Assembly (NCBI GenBank): GCA_028276365.1 | Contig: JAPYWL010000001.1 | Location: forward strand, 1 to 64,000 | Length of the DNA: 64,000 nucleotides | Direction: 5' to 3' | Source of the DNA: Deltaproteobacteria bacterium | GTDB lineage: Bacteria > DRYD01 | Shown here: in pieces, positions 17,771 to 26,153 of the stretch | Position numbering within the stretch: the first letter of the stretch is position 1 | Layout of the letters: every line of letters begins with the position of its first letter | The notes under the pieces: generated by a model | Told to the model about the DNA's origin: nothing | The model's database searches: none | Seen by the model: the letters and a program-made list of their open reading frames with translations, nothing else | Position numbers and translations under genes: made by a program

Positions 17771-18643
17771 ATGGGGCATAGTAATTTAATAAATTTATTT
17801 ATAGATATAGGTAATACTCATACTGTTTTTGGAATAGATAAGGGATTTAGTTATCAAAATTTTAATAATTTTAATCAAATAAATGAAAATGAAATAAAAA
17901 AAATTCTTGAGAATATAGAAAGTTCTTTAGTGGAAATAAGGTTTTCAACTAATACTATTGATACTTCTGATGATATATTTAATAAAATAAGTACTTTTTT
18001 TAATTTAAATGCTGTAGATTTTCAAGATAATAGGTATTATATAGATAGGTGTGTAGTTAGTTCTGTAGTTCCTCAGATAAATTTTGTAATAGAAGATTTT
18101 ATAAGAAAGTACCTAAAATTAAGAGATAATTTTTATTTTTTAGAAGCTAATGGTAACTTAGGGATTAATTGGAATACTGATAATTATAAAGAAATGGGAG
18201 CAGATAGAGTAGCAGATATATTAGGTGCTATGTTTTTATTTAAAGATAATTTTATTGTAATAGATTTTGGTACTGCTATTACTATTGATATTATTAGAAA
18301 TAGAACTTATATAGGAGGAGCTATATTACCTGGTTTTTTATTAAATATTAAATCTCTATTTTTAAATACTGCTAAATTACCGATGGTTGAGGTTAAACCT
18401 GCTAATAAGTTATACGATAATACTACTATTGGACAAATTCAAATAGGATGCGTTGATATTGTCTGTAAAGGAATTAATTCTATTATCTTAGATATTCTAA
18501 AAGATTATCCTGATACTAAAGTAATACTTACTGGTGGATTTTCTAATATAATTAAAGATTTAGTTATAAATCATTTTGTTATTCATAAATTGCAATTTAT
18601 TGGAATGAAATACTATGTTGATATGAATAATGAAATAATTTAA
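17771..18643 (+). CDS. coaX: Type III pantothenate kinase
   Basis: Phosphorylates pantothenate in the first step of coenzyme A synthesis. The ASKHA-fold motifs are present: phosphate loop IDIGNTHTVFGI near the N-terminus, GADRVADILGA in the middle, VIDFGTAITIDII, and YIGGAILPGF. LTGGFSN near the C-terminus completes the ATP site. The 290-residue length is slightly above the common 255-260. The ATG at 17771 is supported by AAGGGAG. It is followed by leuA after 25 bases. Confidence 0.93.
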   Translation: MGHSNLINLFIDIGNTHTVFGIDKGFSYQNFNNFNQINENEIKKILENIESSLVEIRFSTNTIDTSDDIFNKISTFFNLNAVDFQDNRYYIDRCVVSSVVPQINFVIEDFIRKYLKLRDNFYFLEANGNLGINWNTDNYKEMGADRVADILGAMFLFKDNFIVIDFGTAITIDIIRNRTYIGGAILPGFLLNIKSLFLNTAKLPMVEVKPANKLYDNTTIGQIQIGCVDIVCKGINSIILDILKDYPDTKVILTGGFSNIIKDLVINHFVIHKLQFIGMKYYVDMNNEII

Positions 18644-18668
18644 GTAAGTTTGGTGGAGGTTTTATTTT

Positions 18669-19829
18669 ATGGATAGAGTGTATATTTTTGATACTACTTT
18701 AAGAGATGGGGACCAAACTCCAGGGGTTTCTTTTACTTTAGAACAAAAATTGGAAATAGCGAAACTTTTAGAGGAAATGAAGGTAGATATAATAGAGGCA
18801 GGATTTGCTGCTGCTTCTGAAGGAGAATTTAATACTGTTAAAACTATTGCAAAAGAAATTAAGAACTCTGTTGTAGCTACTTTATGTAGAACTGTTCCAA
18901 AAGACATAGATTTAGGTTGGGAAGCTGTTAAATACGCTTTAAATCCTAGAATCCATGTATTTATTTCTACTTCTGATATACATTTACAATATATGATGAA
19001 AAAAACAAGAGAAGAAGTATTAGAAATAACAGAAAATATGGTTAAATATGCTAAAAAATATTGCTCAGATGTTGAGTTTTCTGCTCAAGATGCTACTAGA
19101 AGTGATTTAAACTTTTTATTAAAAGTAATTAAAGTAGCAGTAGATTCAGGTGCTACTACTGTTAATATCCCCGATACTGTAGGCTATATAACTCCTGCTG
19201 AATACTATGATATTATATCAAAAGTAAAAGAAGTAATACAAGATAAGGCTATTATATCAGTACATTGTCATGACGATTTAGGGATGGCAGTAGCTAATAG
19301 TTTATATGCATTAAAAGCTGGAGCTAGACAAGTAGAAGGTACAATAAACGGAATAGGGGAGCGTGCAGGTAATACTGCCTTAGAAGAAGTTATCATGGCT
19401 ATCAAAGTTAGAAAAGATTATTATAATCTATATACTAATATTGATACTACTAAAATTTATAAAGTTAGTCAAACTGTTAGTACATATTCAGGGATACCTA
19501 TTCCGCCTAATAAAGCTATTGTAGGATTGAATGCTTTTAGACACCAATCTGGAGTTCATCAACATGGTGTGGTTTCTAATAGATTGAATTATGAAATAAT
19601 AGATCCTAAAGATATTGGATTAGAAAGAGGGGGAATATTAGTATTGAATAAGAACTCTGGAAGACATGGATTATTTGCTAAATTAAGAGAATTAGGTTAT
19701 GAAGTACCTTATAACTTAATGGAAAATATATTTATAGAGTTTAAAAAATTAGCTGATATTAAAGGAGAAATAAAAGATCCTGATTTAATTGATTTAATGA
19801 AAAAATTTGATATAAAATCAAAATCTTAG
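18669..19829 (+). CDS. leuA: 2-isopropylmalate synthase, short form without the regulatory domain
   Basis: Condenses acetyl-CoA with 2-oxoisovalerate, the first committed step to leucine. The TIM-barrel motifs are clear: [41 protein letters not shown] (metal His-x-His), [17 protein letters not shown], and [12 protein letters not shown] of the LeuA subdomain. The protein stops at residue 386, about 120 short of usual LeuA, so the C-terminal domain that binds leucine for feedback inhibition is absent. Homocitrate synthase or another short relative of the family is the main alternative; NGIGERAGN and SGVHQHGV favour LeuA. The strong Shine-Dalgarno GGTGGAGG sets the start. leuD is at 37.7 kb. Confidence 0.8.
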   Translation: MDRVYIFDTTLRDGDQTPGVSFTLEQKLEIAKLLEEMKVDIIEAGFAAASEGEFNTVKTIAKEIKNSVVATLCRTVPKDIDLGWEAVKYALNPRIHVFISTSDIHLQYMMKKTREEVLEITENMVKYAKKYCSDVEFSAQDATRSDLNFLLKVIKVAVDSGATTVNIPDTVGYITPAEYYDIISKVKEVIQDKAIISVHCHDDLGMAVANSLYALKAGARQVEGTINGIGERAGNTALEEVIMAIKVRKDYYNLYTNIDTTKIYKVSQTVSTYSGIPIPPNKAIVGLNAFRHQSGVHQHGVVSNRLNYEIIDPKDIGLERGGILVLNKNSGRHGLFAKLRELGYEVPYNLMENIFIEFKKLADIKGEIKDPDLIDLMKKFDIKSKS

Positions 19830-19860
19830 TTTTTTATATTAGAACTTTTTATATTACAAA

Positions 19861-20667
19861 ATGTTTCTAAAAAAATTATTATCTTCTTTTCTTTTGTCAC
19901 CTTTTATTATTATTTTCCTGTTTATACCTTTTTTATTTTTAGCTGATTTTAAAAAAAATAAAAAAATAAAATTATATATCTTTTTTGTTTGCTTTTTAAT
20001 TTATTTTCTTAGTACTGATTTTGGCAAAAATTTTATTTTTTATTTTTTAGAAAAGGATTATATTGATTATAATGTTAAGGATATTGTCTCGAATTTAAAA
20101 GGAATAAAAAATGATAAACTAAATTTAGTAGTAGTTTTAGCAGCAGGTGGAGATTATAGATACCAATTATCTGAGGATTCTTATGATAGATTATTCATAG
20201 CATATTTTTTATATAAAAGATATAATTGTGATATATTTTTAAGTGGAGGAGCTATATCTAATAATATTAATTTAAAAGTCCCTATTTCTAATATTATGTA
20301 TTTTTATTTACAAAATTTAGGGGTTCCTAAAGAAAAAATCTTTATAGATGATAAATCCCTTGATACTTTTCAAAATATTAATAATTTAAAAAAATTTATT
20401 TCTAATAAAAATTATAATAATATTATTATTCTTACTTCTTCTTATCATATACCAAGGACTAAATTATTATTTAATAACTTAATAGATAACAATAAATTAA
20501 AATCTAAGGTTATATTTCTTGGTTGTTCTTTTAAATATTCAAAATACTATGATGTTTATTCTTTTATTCCTTCTTTTTATAACCTATATCTATCTTTTTT
20601 GGGAATCAAAGAATATTTGGGAATTATTTATTATTATTTTTACTTTTATAGGTTGAAAAAATCTTAA
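19861..20667 (+). CDS. YdcF/SanA-like DUF218 membrane protein
   Basis: 268 residues. Two N-terminal hydrophobic segments (about 8-30 and 38-55) anchor it in the membrane. The rest matches the DUF218 fold: LVVVLAAGGDYR, IFLSGGAI, LGVPKEKIFIDDKSLDTFQN and IILTSSYHIPRTKLLFNN, in the usual order. In Gram-negative bacteria the ElyC/SanA/YdcF group affects envelope integrity and undecaprenyl-linked intermediates, but the reaction is unclear. It lies 31 bases after leuA, with no Shine-Dalgarno. uppS, which makes undecaprenyl pyrophosphate, is nearby on the opposite strand, which is only circumstantial. Confidence 0.8.
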   Translation: MFLKKLLSSFLLSPFIIIFLFIPFLFLADFKKNKKIKLYIFFVCFLIYFLSTDFGKNFIFYFLEKDYIDYNVKDIVSNLKGIKNDKLNLVVVLAAGGDYRYQLSEDSYDRLFIAYFLYKRYNCDIFLSGGAISNNINLKVPISNIMYFYLQNLGVPKEKIFIDDKSLDTFQNINNLKKFISNKNYNNIIILTSSYHIPRTKLLFNNLIDNNKLKSKVIFLGCSFKYSKYYDVYSFIPSFYNLYLSFLGIKEYLGIIYYYFYFYRLKKS

Positions 20668-20836
20668 ATAAATAAATTAACTAATTGTTAAAAATTTACT
20701 ATATTTTAATAAAAATTATACCTAATTTGTAAAAAAAATGTTAAAAAATGAAAGATGATTATTTATTTTTTTTTAAATTGATTATATATATATTGTAAGG
20801 AAATAAAAAGTAAACAAAAGATGGAGGTGAAAAAAT

Positions 20837-21475
20837 ATGATAGGTTGGCCTTATAATTATCATTATAACTCAGAGGTAGGTCATTGGGTACCTAATAGAG
20901 AGGGGTTAATAAATAGAATGTTTGATAGAAGATATGTAGGAGATGCTGATTTCTATAGAGAAGCAAGAAGTGGTAGATTAAATAGAGATGAATTTACCTC
21001 TTTACAAATGTATCAAGCAGAAACTGAAAGATTAAGAGCTAAATTCTTAAGCGATGGAATTTTAGATGATAATGAAAGAAGAATTTTAGGAGAAAGGCAA
21101 AGAGAATTGGATAGATTATATAATACTTATCTCCAAGGAGACTATTATCCAAACTATCAAGTTGGGGGTTATAGGAACGGTGATAGAATGGATCGTATAG
21201 TAGATCAAAGAATGATAGATCAATATGGAAGAATCTATGATGGTATAAGAAATGGAGAATTGACCTATAGGGAATATAATAGATTAGATAATAATTTAGA
21301 AGCCATTTCAAGATATAGGGGATATGCTAGTGCTTACGGATGGAATTACAATCCATTTTATAAACCTAACTTACATGCTTCATTAGATTATAATAATAAT
21401 TTATTGAATTATTATAATAATAATTTTGAAAGACAGTGGTGGAGGTATTTTGTACCTACATATGGGATAGCATAA
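20837..21475 (+). CDS. Tyr/Arg/Asn-rich protein with two helical-hairpin repeats
   Basis: 212 residues with no signal peptide, no membrane helix and no cysteine. I do not recognise a named family. A motif is repeated: first around residues 35-95 (EARSGRLNRDEF ... DGILDDNERRIL ... ELDRLYN), then around 120-160 (IRNGELTYREYNRLDNNLEAI). The pattern xG-x-G-x-L-x-x-x-E followed by DG-x-L-x-x-x-E recalls small secreted proteobacterial proteins with paired helices. The DG-x-L-D-x-N-E segment also looks like a degenerate EF-hand loop. The termini are aromatic (MIGWPYNYHYN; RQWWRYFVPTY). An excellent Shine-Dalgarno (GGAGGTGA), its own 169-base upstream spacer and a strong terminator suggest a well-expressed single gene. 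A coat or structural role is a guess. Confidence 0.6.
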   Translation: MIGWPYNYHYNSEVGHWVPNREGLINRMFDRRYVGDADFYREARSGRLNRDEFTSLQMYQAETERLRAKFLSDGILDDNERRILGERQRELDRLYNTYLQGDYYPNYQVGGYRNGDRMDRIVDQRMIDQYGRIYDGIRNGELTYREYNRLDNNLEAISRYRGYASAYGWNYNPFYKPNLHASLDYNNNLLNYYNNNFERQWWRYFVPTYGIA

Positions 21476-21520
21476 TTATTCTTTCAATTAAATAATTACT
21501 ATCTAAATTAAGGAATAAAG

Positions 21521-21550
21521 AAAAAGGGGGAGCTCACGTGCCCCCTTTTT
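21521..21550. terminator. Strong bidirectional terminator between the repeat protein and uppS
   Basis: AAAAAGGGGG (21521-21530) and CCCCCTTTTT (21541-21550) form a perfect 10-bp stem around a 10-base loop. A-tract and T-tract arms serve both strands, so it ends the + gene at 21475 and the - strand uppS at 21569. Confidence 0.93.
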
Positions 21551-21568
21551 TACAATCTTTATTTTTAT

Positions 21569-22294
21569 TTATTTACCTAATCGCCTTTCACGCTTTTGGT
21601 ATTCCAGAATTGCATAGATGTAATCACTTAAAGTAAAATCTGGCCATAATTTAGGAGAAAAATAAAGCTCAGTATATGATATTTGATACAATAAAAAATT
21701 ACTTATTCTATACTCGTTTCCAGTTCTAATAAGTAAATCTGGTTCCTCTACTAATAAGTAAGATTTTATTAATTCTGAATTTATATATTTAGCTTCTATT
21801 TTATCTTCTATTATTTTCTTAATAGCTTGTTCAATATCATATCTACCTGAATAATTTATCATTACATTTACTTTAATAATGTAATCTTTAGAAGTTTCAG
21901 CCTCCATTAAATCAAAGAGATTTAGTATTTCAGACTTTATGTTAAATCTATCTCCAATAAATTTAACAAAAACTTTATCTTCTTTTAATCTAGATAACTC
22001 CCTTTTAATAAGGTATTCCATTAAATTAAAAATGAATTCAATTTCATTTTTATTTCTAGCCCAATTTTCTTTTGAAAAAGCAAAAAAAGATAATTCTTTT
22101 ATTCCTAAATATCTAGATAAATCTATTATATTTTTAAATACGTTAAAACCTTTTTGATGTCCTACATAAGATGGTAAATTTTTAGCTTTAGCCCATCTTC
22201 TATTACCATCCATTATAAAAGCAATATGATTAGGTAATTTAGTTTTATCTATTAATTTTATTAAATCTTCTAATTCACTATCTATTATTAACAT
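21569..22294 (-). CDS. uppS: Undecaprenyl pyrophosphate synthase (cis-prenyltransferase)
   Basis: Makes the C55 lipid carrier for cell-wall and glycan synthesis. HIAFIMDGNRRWAK holds the catalytic Asp and phosphate-binding residues, followed by GHQKGF. LSFFAFSKENWAR and LIRTGNEYRISNFLLYQISYTELYF are the other two family blocks, and WPDF ends the core. 241 residues is normal. In the RTSGE block the sequence is RTGNE, a mild change. It is the last gene of the - strand run, ending at the bidirectional terminator. mraY and a WecA/TagO-type transferase elsewhere in the window use its product. Confidence 0.95.
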   Translation of the reverse strand: MLIIDSELEDLIKLIDKTKLPNHIAFIMDGNRRWAKAKNLPSYVGHQKGFNVFKNIIDLSRYLGIKELSFFAFSKENWARNKNEIEFIFNLMEYLIKRELSRLKEDKVFVKFIGDRFNIKSEILNLFDLMEAETSKDYIIKVNVMINYSGRYDIEQAIKKIIEDKIEAKYINSELIKSYLLVEEPDLLIRTGNEYRISNFLLYQISYTELYFSPKLWPDFTLSDYIYAILEYQKRERRLGK

Positions 22295-22330
22295 ACCTTA
22301 AGTTATTAAGAAAATTTTTTATGAATTACT

Positions 22331-22855
22331 TTAATTTATATTGAATATTACTAATATATTAGTTCCTTTTTCGGATGTATTAATATAAATTTTATTGGCT
22401 AATGTAGAGCATATATTAAATCCGTATCCTAAAGAATCTTCTTTTGAAGAATAATTAGTTAAAGTTACATATGGGATTTTATCCAGATTTATTCCACTTC
22501 CTTCATCATTAAACTCCATTAAAATTAAATTTGGATATATATTTAAAGTAAATGTTCCTCCTTTTGCATGCTTTATCATATTAGTTGCTAATTCACTAAA
22601 TACTAATAAAAGCTGATATATTTTTTGAGGGTTATTTTTTAATTTCTCTATATTAGTTAAAATCTTTTCTAAATTTGACCTACTATAAGATACATCAAAA
22701 TCCTTTAAAATATTTTCTTTTATAACAACTAAAGAAGGACTTTGACTAATTAAATTATGTTTTATTTGAATATATTCATCATACCTTACTAATTCTATTT
22801 TACCTTCTGTTAATTTATAGATTATTTCTTTTATTAATTTTAAATTGGTATTCAT
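22331..22855 (-). CDS. Anti-sigma-factor-type histidine-kinase-like ATPase (RsbW/SpoIIAB group)
   Basis: 174 residues. The C-terminal 90 residues are a GHKL ATPase fold: N box SELATNMIKHA (Glu88, Asn92), G1 box FNDEGSGI (115-122), a lid NYSSKEDSLGYGF with the G2 glycines (142-146), and a final strand GTNILVIFNIN. There is no phosphoacceptor His domain or sensor, so it is not a two-component kinase. Proteins of this shape are serine kinases or anti-sigma switches acting on partner proteins. The N-terminal 75 residues are unique. It lies 37 bases after the roadblock-like gene and before uppS. No anti-anti-sigma (STAS) or PP2C gene is in the window. The partner is unknown. Confidence 0.78.
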   Translation of the reverse strand: MNTNLKLIKEIIYKLTEGKIELVRYDEYIQIKHNLISQSPSLVVIKENILKDFDVSYSRSNLEKILTNIEKLKNNPQKIYQLLLVFSELATNMIKHAKGGTFTLNIYPNLILMEFNDEGSGINLDKIPYVTLTNYSSKEDSLGYGFNICSTLANKIYINTSEKGTNILVIFNIN

Positions 22856-22892
22856 CTATGAAAATATTTTTAATAGATTTTAATAAGAAATT

Positions 22893-23264
22893 TTAATAAG
22901 AATTAAAAGCATAATCAATAGCCATATTGATATATAATTCATTTATACCTTTTGGATAGGTATTATCATACAAAATAACTAAGAAAATATCATCGTTTTT
23001 TATTTCAATAAAATCAACAGTATTTTCTTCAAATTGTAATTTTATTCTTTTTAGATTTTTATCATTTATTATAGAAATATATTTAGAGGATTCTATTTTA
23101 TAGTTTATGAATTTATCTATATAGTCTAAAGCTAGTTCTAAGAAACTTTGAAAATTATTAGGATCTTTAATAGTAGATTCTATTACTTCACCTCCAGCTA
23201 ATCTTGATATAATTAAGGCTCCTTTTATTGAATCGTTTTCTAATAATGTTTCTAAATTTTGCAT
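22893..23264 (-). CDS. Small roadblock/LC7-like protein
   Basis: 123 residues, a tentative call. The start IKGALIISRLAGGEVIES matches the strand-turn-strand with which roadblock/LC7 proteins begin (gali-vsrdG--ias). A helix (FQSFLELALDYIDKFIN) and two further strands (ISIINDKNLKRIKLQF; FIEIKNDDIFLVILYD) follow in roadblock order, and a last helix ends the protein. Roadblock proteins such as MglB are dimers that regulate small GTPases or act as scaffolds. No small GTPase is in the window. The gene is preceded by a 105-base leader with two mutually exclusive hairpins and followed by an anti-sigma-type ATPase, so the two may be a regulatory pair. Confidence 0.5.
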   Translation of the reverse strand: MQNLETLLENDSIKGALIISRLAGGEVIESTIKDPNNFQSFLELALDYIDKFINYKIESSKYISIINDKNLKRIKLQFEENTVDFIEIKNDDIFLVILYDNTYPKGINELYINMAIDYAFNSY

Positions 23265-23281
23265 AACCCTTAAATTTTATT

Positions 23282-23319
23282 TTACCAGCTAATTTATATT
23301 CCGCTTAGCTGGTAAGCGG
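23282..23319 (-). promoter_or_regulatory. Two mutually exclusive hairpins in the leader of the roadblock-like gene
   Basis: On the + strand, TTACCAGCTAA (23282-23292) pairs perfectly with TTAGCTGGTAA (23305-23315). Alternatively CCGCTTA (23301-23307) pairs with TAAGCGG (23313-23319) around a 5-base loop. The two stems share bases 23305-23307 and 23313-23315. In the - strand transcript they lie between the stop of the 916-residue gene and the start of the roadblock-like gene. No T tract follows on that strand, so this is not a classic terminator. Confidence 0.6.
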
Positions 23320-23368
23320 TATTTTCTTATTTTTTATAATTTTTTATTATATTTTTTATAATTTTTAA

Positions 23369-26119
23369 TTATAATAACTCCAATACACTTAATTTACTAA
23401 TTATATTGTTTATTAGCTCTACATCTAATTTACTAATTTCTATAATTATTATTATATTTTTAAAATTTAGTAAAAAGTTATATTTATCAGAAATTTTAAA
23501 TACTAATAAATTTAAATTAATTTTTGGCAGGATACAGGATGAATATAATTTATAAACTAATTTTAATTCATTTATAATTTTTTCTTTAGGAACTAAGCTA
23601 AATTTTTCTTCATTTAATATTTCCCAATCTTTATTCATAATATAATAATTTTCTATTCCCATCTCTTTTATATAATTATCTATATATTCAATGACTTCTT
23701 TTTTATATTTTACTAAAATTTCTTTATTATCAACATTAAAATTATTAATCCAATTAAATTCAATTTCTTTTAAGAAAGAAACACCCAATATCAAACTACT
23801 TATATTTAAAAAACTATAGAAACTAAGTTTATCGTAAATTAATAATAATTCGAATTTCTTTGATGTTATATTTTCTTTTATATTTGATAATTTATTAAAA
23901 ATAATTTCTAATTGATTAGCTATTGGTATATTTTTAGGGAAAATAGTTAATTTATTTGAATATAGAATAATAAGAGTATTTAAAAGTAAAGATTTTGATT
24001 TACTAAATTCTAATATATCCTGTATAACTTTAGGAAAATTATTTTTGCCTTCTTTTGCAAATAATAATATGAAAGTATTAAATATTTCATTGAATATTTT
24101 TATGTTTTTTAAAGAATATAATTCTGTAAATATATTAACTTCCTTAAATGAAATAGAATTAATGTAATTATTTACTAATTCATATTTGTTTAAAATAACC
24201 TTTTCTTCTAATAATTCTTCTTGAATTAATTTTTCTTGCATTTGTTTTTCTTCTATTGTTTCTATTTCTTCTATTGTTTTATCTATACTCATTATATCTA
24301 TATCTATTAACTGTTTTTCATCTTTTGATATAAAATCATTTAATTCAATATCGGATTTGTATTCTGGTTCAGACTTAGTTTTTAATTCAGATTTAATTTC
24401 TTCTTTAATTTCTAATTCAAGTGTGGATTCTAATTGATTAGCATTTGTATTTTCAATAGAAGTTATTGAATTTAAGTTTTCTAAGCCTTGTGTTGATATT
24501 TGTTCTGATTCTTTTGTATTTATCTCAATATTATTGAAAGAGCTTTCACTTTTAAAATCAGATTCTATAATTTTATTATCAATTGTTTTTTCTTCTTTTG
24601 ATGTATTTAAAATTATGTTTTCTTCTAAAATATTATCAATATCTTTAGTTATATTTTCTATTTCTTGTTGATTTATTTTAGTTTCTGTTTGGGGTTGTAA
24701 ACTTACTTTTTCTGTACTTAAAATTTCGCTTGAAGTTTTTTCAATCTGAATTTCTGTAATTATTTCATCTGTATTTTTATCTGTATTTTCAATTATTTTG
24801 TTTATAGCAATTGATTCAATTTCTCTTTCTTTTTCTTCTAATTTATGTAAGATAGGCTTTTCAAAAGATAATAAATCTTCTTTTATTTTTTCTGGGGATC
24901 TTAAAGATATATAATTTACATAATTATTTAAATCAAAATTGATTATAATTTCATTTATATTCTTTTCAAAAATTTTATTATTTATTATTTCTTTTATAAA
25001 ATCCATTTTGTTAACGAAATTATCATAATTAATTTTATCAAAATAAATAATAAATGAATTTGGTAAATTAAAATTGATAAATTTTTCGTTAATCAATTTG
25101 TGATTTGAAATAGGATTTATAACAAAAAACGAACTTGCAATATTAAGTACTTCCATGTCTTTTATATATGAAAAATAATTTATTAAATTAGAATTATTTA
25201 AATTAATTATGAAAATAAAAAATAGTATGGAATTAATATCTATTAACATAATATCTTTTGTGTATTCATATATTTTAAGATTATTAGAAAAATTATTTAA
25301 TAGATATTCTATTATTATATTTTTAAGCCATATACTATTATTTATAAATCTTTCAAAAAATATAGATATCTCAAACTTAGGATCTATAATTTCATTTTTT
25401 AAAGGTTTTTTACAATAAGGACATAAAAAAGTATTGATTACTGATTTTAAATTATTTACATTATTAGTTTGAAATATAAACTCATTTTTTACAGAACACT
25501 TAAATATAAATAAAATTTTTAAAAAATTAATATTTTCTAATTCCTGTAAATATAATAAATTATTTTCGTTTAATTCAATTGGATTTTGATTAAAGATAGA
25601 ATTTATAATATTTATAAAATCTGGAGTAATTATTTTCTTAGATAAATCTAATTCTTTTTGGGAAATATTTAAATTATATTTATTTAAATATTGAGTAAAT
25701 AAAGCGATTTTTTCGTAATCCTTAAAGTATAATTCATAATTACTTATTTCTTCTAATCCTAAAATATTAGCTAATGTTTCTATTATTAATAAATCATTAG
25801 AAAAATTTTTTTCAAAAATAATATAAAAAACTATTAAAAACTCGTCATTTACTTTATTGGGAAAGAAAATTATGATATTATTGATATTAGGATTAAAAAA
25901 ATGAAGAGGCTTAAACAAATAATAATTTTGAGTATTAATCTCTAATTCTTTTACAATATTATAATTTATGAAATTAAAATTTTCTTGTAAAAAAGTATTA
26001 AGTATTTTAGCTTGAATTTCAGTTATTGAATTATTATTTTTTAATTTAAAAATTTTTTTTAATATTAATTTATTTGAGTAGGAACTTTTAATACTATTTT
26101 CTATTTTAGAATTTATCAT
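23369..26119 (-). CDS. Large protein of unknown function with a CxxC knuckle and acidic linker
   Basis: 916 residues; I do not recognise it. Three parts are visible. Residues 1-405 are globular and include a zinc-knuckle-like FLCPYCKKPL (Cys near 233 and 236) with no obvious second pair. Residues about 410-640 are a low-complexity Glu/Lys/Ile/Thr linker, probably disordered with some coiled coil. Residues 650-916 are globular again. The last 90 (YYIMNKDWEIL ... LLNFKNIIIIIEISKLDVEL) have a strand-helix-strand order that could be a roadblock-type domain, which is inference. The Shine-Dalgarno GAGGTGATT lies just before the ATG. It is co-directional with the giant TPR gene 34 bases upstream and the roadblock-like and ATPase genes downstream, suggesting one complex. 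Confidence 0.55.
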   Translation of the reverse strand: MINSKIENSIKSSYSNKLILKKIFKLKNNNSITEIQAKILNTFLQENFNFINYNIVKELEINTQNYYLFKPLHFFNPNINNIIIFFPNKVNDEFLIVFYIIFEKNFSNDLLIIETLANILGLEEISNYELYFKDYEKIALFTQYLNKYNLNISQKELDLSKKIITPDFINIINSIFNQNPIELNENNLLYLQELENINFLKILFIFKCSVKNEFIFQTNNVNNLKSVINTFLCPYCKKPLKNEIIDPKFEISIFFERFINNSIWLKNIIIEYLLNNFSNNLKIYEYTKDIMLIDINSILFFIFIINLNNSNLINYFSYIKDMEVLNIASSFFVINPISNHKLINEKFINFNLPNSFIIYFDKINYDNFVNKMDFIKEIINNKIFEKNINEIIINFDLNNYVNYISLRSPEKIKEDLLSFEKPILHKLEEKEREIESIAINKIIENTDKNTDEIITEIQIEKTSSEILSTEKVSLQPQTETKINQQEIENITKDIDNILEENIILNTSKEEKTIDNKIIESDFKSESSFNNIEINTKESEQISTQGLENLNSITSIENTNANQLESTLELEIKEEIKSELKTKSEPEYKSDIELNDFISKDEKQLIDIDIMSIDKTIEEIETIEEKQMQEKLIQEELLEEKVILNKYELVNNYINSISFKEVNIFTELYSLKNIKIFNEIFNTFILLFAKEGKNNFPKVIQDILEFSKSKSLLLNTLIILYSNKLTIFPKNIPIANQLEIIFNKLSNIKENITSKKFELLLIYDKLSFYSFLNISSLILGVSFLKEIEFNWINNFNVDNKEILVKYKKEVIEYIDNYIKEMGIENYYIMNKDWEILNEEKFSLVPKEKIINELKLVYKLYSSCILPKINLNLLVFKISDKYNFLLNFKNIIIIIEISKLDVELINNIISKLSVLELL

Positions 26120-26153
26120 TAAAAATCACCTCAATTTTCTTAGTTTATAATCT

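Noticed and set aside
18644-18668. T-box or leucine leader before leuA
   Set aside because: Only 25 bases separate coaX and leuA, too short for a T-box or attenuator.
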